A stretch of DNA of 64,000 bases from Phenylobacterium sp. (GTDB taxonomy: Bacteria > Pseudomonadota > Alphaproteobacteria > Caulobacterales > Caulobacteraceae): assembly GCF_004297125.1 (NCBI RefSeq), contig NZ_SCVD01000040.1:202292-266291 (forward strand), written 5' to 3'. How positions within the stretch are numbered: position 1 is the first letter of the stretch; every line of letters starts with the position of its first letter. Of the stretch, positions 19,657 through 27,391 are shown in pieces. Made by a program: the position numbers and the translations under genes. The notes beneath the pieces were generated by a model that did not search any database, was not told the origin of the DNA, and saw only the letters and a list, made by a program, of their open reading frames with translations.

Positions 19657-21249
19657 TCAGGCCTCCAGCGCGCGTTTGTGCAGGCGGGTGATGGCGTCCA
19701 GGGCGGAGAGCAGCGAGCCCTCCATCCAGCAGCCGACGTAGGACGCGTGCTCGCCGGCCAGCACGATGCGATCCTCCAGCGCGACCAGCTCCTGGTAGTG
19801 CTCGCGCCGCGTGTCCTCGTTCCACCGCGCGCAGCAGCCCATCACCCAGGGGACGCGGTTCCAGGCCACCGAGGCCCCGTTCATGAACTCCTTGCGGTAT
19901 TGCTGCGGGTGGAAGACCGAACCCTGCGCCAGGGCGACCTCGATCCGCTGCTCGGGCGTCATCCCGCCCAGCCGGTAGCCGCCCGGCCCCCCGGCGAACG
20001 CGCCCAGCAGCACCGCTGGCCCATCCTGGAAGAAGTTGTTGTTGGGATACGAGATCAGGCCGATCTCCTGGCTGGTGAAGGAGTGGCCGCCGAAGATGTC
20101 CTGGTCCTCCTCCCAGAACCGCCGGCGCATCTCCAGCCCGATCTTCACCGAGTTGGAGTACGGCACGGCGGCGATGGCGGCCTGCTTCTTCTCCGACAGG
20201 TTGCTCTCGATCTGGCTCAGCACCGTCAGCGGGATGGTGCAGACGCAGTAGTCGGCCTTGGCCGTGGTCGCCACGCCCTTCACCGTGTCGGTATAGGTCA
20301 CCGACACCCCGCTCTTGTCCTGGAAGAGCTTGGTGACCTTGGCGTTGTAGGTGACCAGCCGCCCGACCTGGCGGGCGAAGCCCTCGCCGATCTTGCCCAT
20401 CCCGCCCACCGGCTGGAACATCGTGGTCTGGAACTCGTCGTTCATGAAGAACGACATGTTCGCCGCGATGCCCGATCTCAGCACCTGGTCGAACGGCAAC
20501 AGGTCCGAGGGTTTGGGCGCGCCGTTGACGCCGCCGCCGGGCGGCAGCTCGAAGCCACGATGGCTCGAAGACGCCATGCCCTTCACATAGCGCATGTCCT
20601 TGTCGAGCATGCCCCAGCCGCGCAACGCCTCCTTGAGGCGGTCGGTGTCCTCGGGCGTCAGCTTGGCGTCCAGCGCCTTCTGGTCGATGGCCTTGCCCAG
20701 CAGCTCGGCGATGTTGCCCTCGAAGTCCGCGGCCAGCGAGCGGAACCGCTGCGGTTGGCCCCCGAACGCGTCGACGTTGTGGACATAGGTGTTGTGGTTG
20801 AACTGGATGAAGGGTTCCAGCGCCACGCCGAACGCCTTGCAGTAGTGCAGCAGGGTCTTGTGGTGGTGCGGGATCCGCCACGGGCCGGGGTTCAGATAGT
20901 TGCCCTTCGCGAAGCCCACGTTCTGGGTCGCCCCGCCCATCTCCGTGATCTTGTCGCCGCCGTAGATCGACCAGTTCCGGCCGCCGGGGCGGTTCTGGTA
21001 CTCCAGGATCTGCACCTTGTAGCCGGCCTTCTCCAGCTCGTAGGCCGCCAGCATCCCCGCCAGGCCGGCCCCCAGCACGATCACGGTGGAGCCCTTGCGC
21101 GCGCCCTCCAGCTTCGGCGGGCCGGGGAAGCGGGTCTCGGCCGCGTGCCCGAAGGTGGTCATCATCTGATAGACCGCCGCCGTCCCGCCCATCAGCCCGA
21201 TGGCGTTCAGCAACTGCCGCCGCGTCGGCGTCCGCCGTCCCGAATCCAT
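19657..21249 (-). CDS. Tat-exported flavin-dependent amine oxidase/dehydrogenase
   Basis: 530 residues. A twin-arginine leader (RRQLLNAIGLMGG, near residues 10-22) precedes the FAD-binding GAGLAG (60-65) and the LEYQNRPGGRNW motif of the flavin monoamine oxidase family; the C-terminal FAD contact LAGEHASYVGCWMEGSL is present. The linked cytochrome c gene recalls nicotine oxidoreductase NicA2, which passes electrons to a cytochrome c (CycN) and not to oxygen. A periplasmic amine dehydrogenase is therefore inferred. The amine substrate is unknown. Divergent from a Tat-exported Gfo/Idh gene about 205 bases away. Confidence 0.9.
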   Translation of the reverse strand: MDSGRRTPTRRQLLNAIGLMGGTAAVYQMMTTFGHAAETRFPGPPKLEGARKGSTVIVLGAGLAGMLAAYELEKAGYKVQILEYQNRPGGRNWSIYGGDKITEMGGATQNVGFAKGNYLNPGPWRIPHHHKTLLHYCKAFGVALEPFIQFNHNTYVHNVDAFGGQPQRFRSLAADFEGNIAELLGKAIDQKALDAKLTPEDTDRLKEALRGWGMLDKDMRYVKGMASSSHRGFELPPGGGVNGAPKPSDLLPFDQVLRSGIAANMSFFMNDEFQTTMFQPVGGMGKIGEGFARQVGRLVTYNAKVTKLFQDKSGVSVTYTDTVKGVATTAKADYCVCTIPLTVLSQIESNLSEKKQAAIAAVPYSNSVKIGLEMRRRFWEEDQDIFGGHSFTSQEIGLISYPNNNFFQDGPAVLLGAFAGGPGGYRLGGMTPEQRIEVALAQGSVFHPQQYRKEFMNGASVAWNRVPWVMGCCARWNEDTRREHYQELVALEDRIVLAGEHASYVGCWMEGSLLSALDAITRLHKRALEA

Positions 21250-21454
21250 GTCTGCCCCTCAATTCCGCCGTCTTGTCGCCCCGGCCTACAAAGCCACGGC
21301 GCGAAGGGGAGGGGGCGTCCGCCGCCCGACCCCCAGAATTGCGCGGCCTGCGCAGAAATGGGCGGCGAGTGTCTAGCGCGTGGGCGCCGGAGCCCTTGCA
21401 AGCCGGCCGGACGGCAGGCCAGATGCCGCCAAATCAGAAACCACGGGGACGGAC

Positions 21455-22894
21455 ATGTCTGGATATCGCGCGGACGACCGCAGCGTGGCGCAGCGGGGGA
21501 TCTCGCGCCGCGGCCTCCTGGGGGCGGCGACGGGGATGGCGGCCGGCGCGCTGGCCGGGCCCGCGTTCGGCGCGCGGAAGCTGGGTCCGAGCGACAGGGT
21601 CAATGTCGCGGTGATCGGGGCCGGCGGCCAGGGCGCCGCCAACATGGCCAAGCTCACCGGCCAGAACATCGTGGCCATGACCGACGTCGACTACGGCAAG
21701 GTCAACCGCTCGCTGCTGGACAGCCAGTTCAAGATGATCCCGGACCGCCAGCCGCTGAAGGAGGCCTACGACAAGGCCGCGAAGTTCGGCGACTACCGCA
21801 AGATGTTCGACGCGCAGAAGGACATCGACGCCGTCGTTATCGCCACGCCCGACCATCACCACGCCGTGGCCGCCCGCATGGCCATGGAGCGCGGCATCCA
21901 CGTCTATGTGCAGAAGCCGCTGACCTACACGGTCCAAGAGGGCCGCCTCCTCCTGGACCTGGCGCGGAAGAACCCCGGCCTGATCACCCAGATGGGCAAC
22001 CAGGGCCATTCCGGCGACGACGGTCGCCGCGTGGTGGAGTTGATCCGCGGCGGGCTGATCGGCAAGGTCGCGGAGGTCCATGTCTGGACCAACCGGCCGG
22101 TGTGGCCGCAGGGCGTGCCTCGGCCGCAGGCCGTCCCCGCGCCCACCGGACTCGACTGGCAGACCTGGCTGGGCCCGGCCGACGTCGATTGGGGCTATCA
22201 CCCCGACTACGCGCACTTCAACTGGCGCGGCTGGGTCCCGTTCGGCACCGGCGCGCTGGGCGACATGGGCGCCCACCTGATCGACTTCCCGGTCTGGGCG
22301 CTGGAGCCCGGCCTGCCCACCCGGATCGAGACCCGCCACTCGCGCTGGCCGGGTGGCGCCAGCCTCTGGGACTCCAAGCGCCCGGCCGAGCTCACCGGCT
22401 ATCCGCTCGCCAGCGTCACCCACTACGAGTTCGGCAAGGCCAAGGGTGGCCCCATCCACATGACCTGGTACGACGGCGGCATCCTGCCGCCCACGCCCAA
22501 GGGTTTCCCCGCCGACCTCAAGATGAGCCCGGACGGCGGCGTCCTCTTCGTCGGGTCCAAGGGCATGCTGATGCACGAGACCTACGGTCAGAAGCCGACG
22601 CTCATCGGCGAGGGGCTGTCCGAGAAGGCGGCTCGCATCCCGCAGACCTTGCCCCGCATCACGGGCGGCATGGGCGGCCACGAGATGAACTGGATCCGCG
22701 CCATCCGCGGCGAGGAGAAGATCTCCTCTCCGTTCGAATATGCGGTCCCGCTGAACGAGACCATGATCCTGGGCGTCGTCGCGCTGCGCGCCGACCAGGC
22801 CATCGAGTACGACGGGGCGGCCAGCCGCGTCACCAACGTCGCCGACGCCAACCAGTACCTCAGTCGCGTCTACCGCAAGGGCTGGGAGCTGTAA
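21455..22894 (+). CDS. Gfo/Idh/MocA-family oxidoreductase with Tat leader
   Basis: 479 residues. An N-terminal Tat motif (SRRGLLGAATGMAAG) is followed by a Rossmann motif (VAVIGAGGQGAANM) and the family EKP-like signature as VQKPLT. This exported subgroup of Gfo/Idh proteins is common in bacteria that degrade complex carbohydrates; some members keep the nucleotide tightly bound. The ATG at 21455 has GGGGACGG just upstream and starts the Tat leader properly. Probably a periplasmic sugar or glycoside oxidoreductase. Divergent from the amine oxidase gene; a functional link is not shown. Confidence 0.9.
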   Translation: MSGYRADDRSVAQRGISRRGLLGAATGMAAGALAGPAFGARKLGPSDRVNVAVIGAGGQGAANMAKLTGQNIVAMTDVDYGKVNRSLLDSQFKMIPDRQPLKEAYDKAAKFGDYRKMFDAQKDIDAVVIATPDHHHAVAARMAMERGIHVYVQKPLTYTVQEGRLLLDLARKNPGLITQMGNQGHSGDDGRRVVELIRGGLIGKVAEVHVWTNRPVWPQGVPRPQAVPAPTGLDWQTWLGPADVDWGYHPDYAHFNWRGWVPFGTGALGDMGAHLIDFPVWALEPGLPTRIETRHSRWPGGASLWDSKRPAELTGYPLASVTHYEFGKAKGGPIHMTWYDGGILPPTPKGFPADLKMSPDGGVLFVGSKGMLMHETYGQKPTLIGEGLSEKAARIPQTLPRITGGMGGHEMNWIRAIRGEEKISSPFEYAVPLNETMILGVVALRADQAIEYDGAASRVTNVADANQYLSRVYRKGWEL

Positions 22895-22961
22895 TTATCC
22901 GAGGGGCCCGGCGCGCGCCGTGCGTAGAGTCCTCAGAAGCCCAGCCATGAAGGACACACCC

Positions 22962-23177
22962 ATGAGCTCGTTCGCCAAATCGGCCATCTTCGCCCTCGCC
23001 CTGACCTTCGTCGGCGGCGCCGCCCTAGCCGCCGAAGAGTGCTGCTGCTGCAAGGACGGCGAGAAGAAGATGGAGTGCTGCGACAAGATGAAGGACAAGG
23101 CCGCGGCCCACAAACACGGCGAGGCGAAGCCGGGCGAGACCAAGCCCGCCCAGCCCGAACACCAGCACCAGCACTAG
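22962..23177 (+). CDS. Small exported Cys/His-rich protein, putative metal binder
   Basis: 71 residues. A signal peptide (FALALTFVGGAALA) leaves a mature chain of about 45 residues with CCCCKDGEKKMECC at its start and a His-rich tail ending HQHQH. This is strongly suggestive of copper, zinc or another soft-metal binding in the periplasm, but I recognise no named family. The ATG at 22962 has AAGGAC 7 bases upstream, better than the ATG 15 bases earlier. Stands alone after the Gfo/Idh gene with a 67-base gap. Confidence 0.7.
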   Translation: MSSFAKSAIFALALTFVGGAALAAEECCCCKDGEKKMECCDKMKDKAAAHKHGEAKPGETKPAQPEHQHQH

Positions 23178-23364
23178 CCGCGCGGCGACACCGGCTCCTC
23201 AGCCCCCTGGCGCCACCCGTCCAGGCGGCGTCGCGTGGGAACGCTGGTTGAGAACATGGGCGACTTCAAATGTTCGCGCGACGCGGCCTTGAGGTCGGCC
23301 GGGCAGCTTGGCGTCGTCGTCGGCCGGTCAGGCGGGCGGCGCGCCAACCTTGCAGGAGATCCCC

Positions 23365-23952
23365 ATGTCCCGTTCCGCCAGCACGCCCGACCGCTATGTC
23401 TTCACCTTCGCCGACGACGGCGTCGTGACCTCCGTCGCCGAGGTCGAACGCGACGGGCGGCTCGACCATGAGCGGATCGAGAAGGACGAGAGCTATCGCC
23501 TGACCGACGGCCTGGTGGTCAGGACCGAACTGGACGGCCGCGAGCAGGAGTGGACCGTCTATGGCGACGCCGACGGCGACGGCTACTGGACTGAGATCGC
23601 CGAGGGCGAGGGCGCCCTGGACCCAGGCGTGCTGGCCCGCCTGCGCGGCGAGCCCGCCGAGACCACGCCGCCGCTGACGACCGCGGCGGGCGCCGATCAG
23701 TACGTCTTCGTATTCGACGACCTGGGCCGGATCGTCTCGGTCAGCGAAGTCGAGCGCGACGGCCGCCTGGAGCGCGAGGAGATCGAGCCTGGCGAGAGCT
23801 ACGCCCTGTCGAACGGCCTGGTGATCAAGACCGAGCTGGACGATGGCCGCTTCGAGCAGACCGTGTACGCCGATCCCGAAGGCGACGGCCTCTGGTCCGA
23901 AGTGGCCCAGCTCCAGCCCGGCGCCGGCTGGTCCTACAGCGAACTCTGGTAG
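23365..23952 (+). CDS. Hypothetical protein with two internal repeats and DxDxDG loops
   Basis: 195 residues, no signal peptide or membrane helix. Two copies of a module of about 70 residues: RYVFTFADDGVVTSVAEVER...DADGDGYWTEIAEG and QYVFVFDDLGRIVSVSEVER...DPEGDGLWSEVAQ. The first ends in a loop, DADGDG, resembling EF-hand/dockerin calcium loops; the second has DPEGDG. Very acidic. AGGAG lies 7 bases before the ATG at 23365. I recognise no named family; calcium binding is a guess from the loop. The 187 bases before it hold nothing I can identify. Confidence 0.75.
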   Translation: MSRSASTPDRYVFTFADDGVVTSVAEVERDGRLDHERIEKDESYRLTDGLVVRTELDGREQEWTVYGDADGDGYWTEIAEGEGALDPGVLARLRGEPAETTPPLTTAAGADQYVFVFDDLGRIVSVSEVERDGRLEREEIEPGESYALSNGLVIKTELDDGRFEQTVYADPEGDGLWSEVAQLQPGAGWSYSELW

Positions 23953-24011
23953 CGCCAGGTCCATCCCACGCGCGGGGGACGCCGCCGCGCGTGGGATGCT
24001 AGGTTGCGCCC

Positions 24012-24443
24012 ATGGACCTCCAGCGGTTCCTCGACGCCCAGGATGCGCCGGCGGGCGGGATCACCGTCTACGAGCGTGCGCTCGCCGAGCTCACCGCCGG
24101 CGCCAAGCGCACCCACTGGATGTGGTTCGTCTTCCCGCAGCTGGCGGGGCTGGGCTCCAGCGCGATGGCCCAGCGGTACGCGATCGCCGGCCTGGACGAG
24201 GCTGCGGCCTATCTGGAGCACCCGGTGCTGGGGCCGCGCCTGCGGGCCTGCGTTGATGCGGTCAACGCGGTTCGGGGCAGGACCGCGCACGAGATCATGG
24301 GCAGTCCCGACGACTTGAAGCTGGGCTCCTGCCTGACCCTCTTCGCCGAGGCCACGGCGGACAACGCTGAGTTCCTGGCGGCGTTGGACCGCTACTACGG
24401 CGGCGAGCCCGATCCGCGGACGATGGCGGCGCTGCGGCGCTAA
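24012..24443 (+). CDS. DUF1810 family protein
   Basis: 143 residues with the family signature KRTHWMWFVFPQLAGLG and GSPDDLKLGSCLTLF. DUF1810 is a calpastatin-like/cytosolic helical family of unknown biochemical function, widespread as single genes. Typical full length. Ends in front of an intergenic repeat at 24458. Confidence 0.88.
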   Translation: MDLQRFLDAQDAPAGGITVYERALAELTAGAKRTHWMWFVFPQLAGLGSSAMAQRYAIAGLDEAAAYLEHPVLGPRLRACVDAVNAVRGRTAHEIMGSPDDLKLGSCLTLFAEATADNAEFLAALDRYYGGEPDPRTMAALRR

Positions 24444-24457
24444 CCGTCGAAGGCCCA

Positions 24458-24540
24458 GCGCGCCGCAGGCGCTGCCTTGACCCGTTCGTGTGGTTCGTGT
24501 GGTTCGTGGTCGAATCCCCCGGCGCTGGCGCGCCGCGGCC
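24458..24540. repeat. Intergenic repeat: single copy of the 9-periodic GTTCGTGTG repeat
   Basis: Core 24484-24509 reads GTTCGTGTG, GTTCGTGTG, GTTCGTGG: a 9-base unit almost three times. It is identical over 26 bases to the copies at 46114 and 56483 and inverted relative to those at 45714 and 56416. It is flanked by GC arms (gcgccgcaggcgctg on the left, ggcgctggcgcgcc on the right) that also flank the 56-kb pair. Only one of the two expected inner copies is present here. Confidence 0.75.
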
Positions 24541-24546
24541 TGATCG

Positions 24547-25248
24547 TTAAGCCGCCGCCTGTTCTACGCCGCCCACGGGGCCGAAGGTCTGTTCGAAGCT
24601 GTGCAGGCCCGGCGCGCTGAAGGCCACGACGCGCGTGCCGTCGAGGCGCCGCGCCCAGCCGAGGGCGTAGATGCGGGTGAGCAGGCCCGCGCCCATCACG
24701 CCGGCCAGGTGGTTGCGTCGCACGCTCCAGTCGAGGCAGGCCTTGCACAGCGGCCGCCGGCCGCTCTCGTCCAGCGTCACGCCGAAGTCGCGGGCGAAGG
24801 CGCGGCCAGCCTCGGTCAACACCAGCGAGCCGGCCGCGTCGGCGATGCGGCCCTGGGCGACCAGCGCGTCCAGCATGGCCACGCCCGCGTCGCCGGCGAG
24901 GTGGTCGTAGCAGACGCGGGCCCTGCGCAGGGCCGGGTCCCTGGGGCCGGGGCGCGTGCGCATGTGCCCTGCGCGGCCGGCCAGCAGGGCCAGCTGCTCC
25001 ATCACCGCGGCGACCTCGTGCCCGGCCAGGACGAAGTAGTTGTGACGGCCCTGACGGCGCCGCGTCAGCAGGCCGCCGGCCTCCAGCTTGGCCAGGTGGG
25101 CGCTGGCGGTCTGCGGCGTCACCCCGCCTTCCCGGGCCAGTTCCCCGGCGGTCAGCGCCTGGCCGCCCATCAGCGCCGACAATATGTTGGCCCGCGCCGG
25201 GTCGCCCAGCAGGGCGGCGATACGGGTGATGTCGGGGCCCAGTTTCAT
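24547..25248 (-). CDS. ArsR-type winged-helix regulator with C-terminal extension
   Basis: 233 residues. The N-terminal ArsR-like HTH (ITRIAALLGDPARANILSAL, then GVTPQTASAHLAKLEAGGLL) is followed by about 140 residues that include CKACLDWS and a HLAG segment. Longer than the usual ArsR size of about 100 residues. No adjacent transporter or metal gene shows its ligand. The ATG at 25248 begins MKLGPDITRI. Divergent from the NIPSNAP gene by about 100 bases, a candidate target. Confidence 0.88.
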   Translation of the reverse strand: MKLGPDITRIAALLGDPARANILSALMGGQALTAGELAREGGVTPQTASAHLAKLEAGGLLTRRRQGRHNYFVLAGHEVAAVMEQLALLAGRAGHMRTRPGPRDPALRRARVCYDHLAGDAGVAMLDALVAQGRIADAAGSLVLTEAGRAFARDFGVTLDESGRRPLCKACLDWSVRRNHLAGVMGAGLLTRIYALGWARRLDGTRVVAFSAPGLHSFEQTFGPVGGVEQAAA

Positions 25249-25350
25249 GCCGCCAACATAGCGCGCCCAGGCCTGGCATGCTTCGGCCGCGATCGAAGCC
25301 TGGGCGGGGCGCGGACGGCTATCCGGTCGGGCCAGACCCCGGAGCCTCCC

Positions 25351-25665
25351 ATGACCGTCACCTGCTGCATCCGCTACGTCATCGACCCCTTCCAGCGCGA
25401 CGCCTTCGAGGCCTATGCACGGAACTGGCTGACCATCATCCCGGCCTGCGGCGGCGACCTGCTCGGCTATTTCATGCCCCACGAGGGGACCAACAACGTC
25501 GCCCTCGCCATGATCTCGTTCGAGAGCCTGGCGGCCTACGAGGCCTATCGCGCGCGGCTGAAGACCGATCCCGCCGGATCGGCCAATTTCGCCACGGCGA
25601 GTGCGAAGCGGTTCATCCTGTCGGAGGAGCGGACGTTCCTGACCCCGGTGGAGCCGGCGGCCTGA
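25351..25665 (+). CDS. NIPSNAP-family protein
   Basis: 104-residue dimeric alpha/beta-barrel (ferredoxin-like) protein. YVIDPFQRDAFEAYARNW and GDLLGYFMPHEGTNN match bacterial NIPSNAP proteins. Biochemical role unknown; such folds often act as small monooxygenases or binding proteins. Divergent from the ArsR-type regulator, which may control it. Confidence 0.85.
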   Translation: MTVTCCIRYVIDPFQRDAFEAYARNWLTIIPACGGDLLGYFMPHEGTNNVALAMISFESLAAYEAYRARLKTDPAGSANFATASAKRFILSEERTFLTPVEPAA

Positions 25666-25698
25666 GCGGGCATGCCCCTTGGCCGTCCGGCGCGGCGG

Positions 25699-25869
25699 TC
25701 AGGAGCGCAGGGTGTTCTCGGCCTTCATGGCGTCATAGGCGCGGCGCAGCACGGCGGTGGCTTCGTCGATGACGTCCTGGAACAGGTCGAGCTGGCGCTC
25801 GTACTCGCCGTTCTCCAGCTTCTCGATCACCGGGTCGCGCTCAAGCGTCTTCAGTTTCGGAACCGCCAT
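25699..25869 (-). CDS. Small hypothetical protein
   Basis: 56 residues, beginning MAVPKLKTLERDPVIEKLEN and ending KAENTLRS. Highly charged, predicted helical, no membrane segment. AGAGG lies 6-7 bases before the ATG, codon use resembles its neighbours, and it fills an otherwise empty gap. Family not recognised. Confidence 0.6.
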   Translation of the reverse strand: MAVPKLKTLERDPVIEKLENGEYERQLDLFQDVIDEATAVLRRAYDAMKAENTLRS

Positions 25870-25982
25870 CACCCACCTCTTTCTTGTTGAGGCGAGTTTG
25901 CGCCCGGGAGGACTTCCCCCCGATTAACAGGGCTGGACGGGCGCGGCGCCCGGCCTGCGGCGGCCTGTCGCAGGCGCCTCCG

Positions 25983-26366
25983 CTAGACGGGCGCGGTGGA
26001 CAGCCTCCGTCGCTCGGTGGAGGCCACGAGCTCGACCCAGATGGCCGCCTGGCGCGCCCCGTCGCCCGCCGCCTCGGCCGCGGCGTGGGCGTCGATGAGG
26101 GCGGCGCGCAGCCGGTCGTTCTCGGCCTTCAGGACCGACAGGTGCAGGTCGGGGTCCTCGCCCGCCTCGCCCAACAGGATGCGGAGGGCGCGATTCTCCT
26201 CCACCAGGACATGGGCCTGTCGGTCCCAGATCTCGCCCACGACCATCAGCAGCATGGCCGACAGCGACAGGTCGCTGGCGCGCTCCGGCTCGGGCACGCC
26301 CGGCATGGCGTTCTTCAGCAGCAGGCCGGCCAGTTCGGCCAGGACCGGGGGCACGGGCGGGTTCAT
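25983..26366 (-). CDS. DUF6285 family protein
   Basis: 127 residues: helical and acidic, with LSLSAMLLMVVGEIWDRQAH and LRAALIDAHAAAEAA. Its start overlaps the phosphotransferase stop by 4 bases (ATGA), so the two are co-translated. DUF6285 proteins usually follow an APH-type phosphotransferase in acyl-CoA-related clusters; function unknown. Confidence 0.8.
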   Translation of the reverse strand: MNPPVPPVLAELAGLLLKNAMPGVPEPERASDLSLSAMLLMVVGEIWDRQAHVLVEENRALRILLGEAGEDPDLHLSVLKAENDRLRAALIDAHAAAEAAGDGARQAAIWVELVASTERRRLSTAPV

Positions 26367-27391
26367 AGGCGTCCCATCACCTGCAGCATGGCGCGGTCCT
26401 GGGCGTTGATCAGCCACCAGGCCGGATAGATCATGATCGGGGCGCGGTTGCCGCCCCGGTTGAAGGCCGCCGCCGAGCCCACCCAGATGCCCTGGCCCTT
26501 CACGCAGTTGAACAGGATCCACCAGTGCAGGGCGGCGGGGTCGGCCTTCAGGCCCGAGGCGCGCTCCCAGATGGCGACGGCCTCGTCCGGGCTGCACAGG
26601 CCGCCGGCCTGGCCGGCCCGGCCGAAGGTCCAGATCGGCTGCAGGCTCCAGCCCAGGTCCTCCAGCGGATCGCCCAGGTGGCTCATTTCCCAATCGAGGA
26701 TCCCGTGGATATCCCCCGCCTCGTCGAACAGGAAATTGCCGGTCCGGTAGTCGCCGTGGACGACGCTCAGCTTCTGGGCTGGCGGGGGTGGGTTGGCGCG
26801 CAGCCAGCGGATGGCGGCGCGGGTGACGGGCAGGGGCTCGGCTTGGTCCTTGTCGATCAGGGCTTCCCAGTGGTCGAGCTCGCGCTTCCAGCAGGCGTCG
26901 AGCGGCGGCGGCTCCATCCATCGGGTCAGGTCCAGGGCGCCGGGATCGGCCTTGGCGATCTCGCCCAGGATCGCCCACTTGGCCTCGGCCACCCTGGGCA
27001 GGACCGCATCGAACGCGCCCGACAGCAGCATCTGCGGCGAGGCCTGATAGCCACAGAGCTCCTCGGCGACGAAGAACGGGTGGTCGAGGGCGTCGGCGGC
27101 CTCCTCCAGCCACAGCATCTCGGGCACCGGGACGGCCGAGTTGTGAAAGGCGCGATAGGCCTCGAACTCCACGCGCCGCTCGGTGTCGATCAGGCTGGCC
27201 GGCGGGTCGCGGCGCAGGATCAGCCGGCGCGTCCGTTCGGCGCCGGCCTCCGTCCAGCTCAGGGTGAACCGGTAGGTCTCGCGGCTGGCCCCGCCCGAGA
27301 TCCGCTCCAGGGCTGAGACGGCGACATCGGCCGCCTCCGGCATCCGCCCGGCGATATAGGCCGCCAGCCGCGGCTCCAGCGCGTGGCCCAT
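26363..27391 (-). CDS. APH-family phosphotransferase
   Basis: 342 residues of the aminoglycoside phosphotransferase-like kinase fold. Catalytic VVHGDYRTGNFLFD and metal-binding ILDWEMSHLGDP are intact. Members next to acyl-CoA dehydrogenase or P450 genes usually phosphorylate a metabolic alcohol or hydroxyacyl group, not an antibiotic. It follows the P450 stop with no spacing and is coupled to the DUF6285 gene, forming a P450-kinase-DUF6285 operon. A plausible scheme is hydroxylation by the P450 followed by phosphorylation; this is inference. Confidence 0.88.
   Translation of the reverse strand: MGHALEPRLAAYIAGRMPEAADVAVSALERISGGASRETYRFTLSWTEAGAERTRRLILRRDPPASLIDTERRVEFEAYRAFHNSAVPVPEMLWLEEAADALDHPFFVAEELCGYQASPQMLLSGAFDAVLPRVAEAKWAILGEIAKADPGALDLTRWMEPPPLDACWKRELDHWEALIDKDQAEPLPVTRAAIRWLRANPPPPAQKLSVVHGDYRTGNFLFDEAGDIHGILDWEMSHLGDPLEDLGWSLQPIWTFGRAGQAGGLCSPDEAVAIWERASGLKADPAALHWWILFNCVKGQGIWVGSAAAFNRGGNRAPIMIYPAWWLINAQDRAMLQVMGRL

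Noticed and set aside
19678..22950. 1090-codon plus-strand open frame
   Set aside because: It crosses antisense of the amine oxidase and an alternative frame of the Gfo/Idh gene; both real genes have full motifs.
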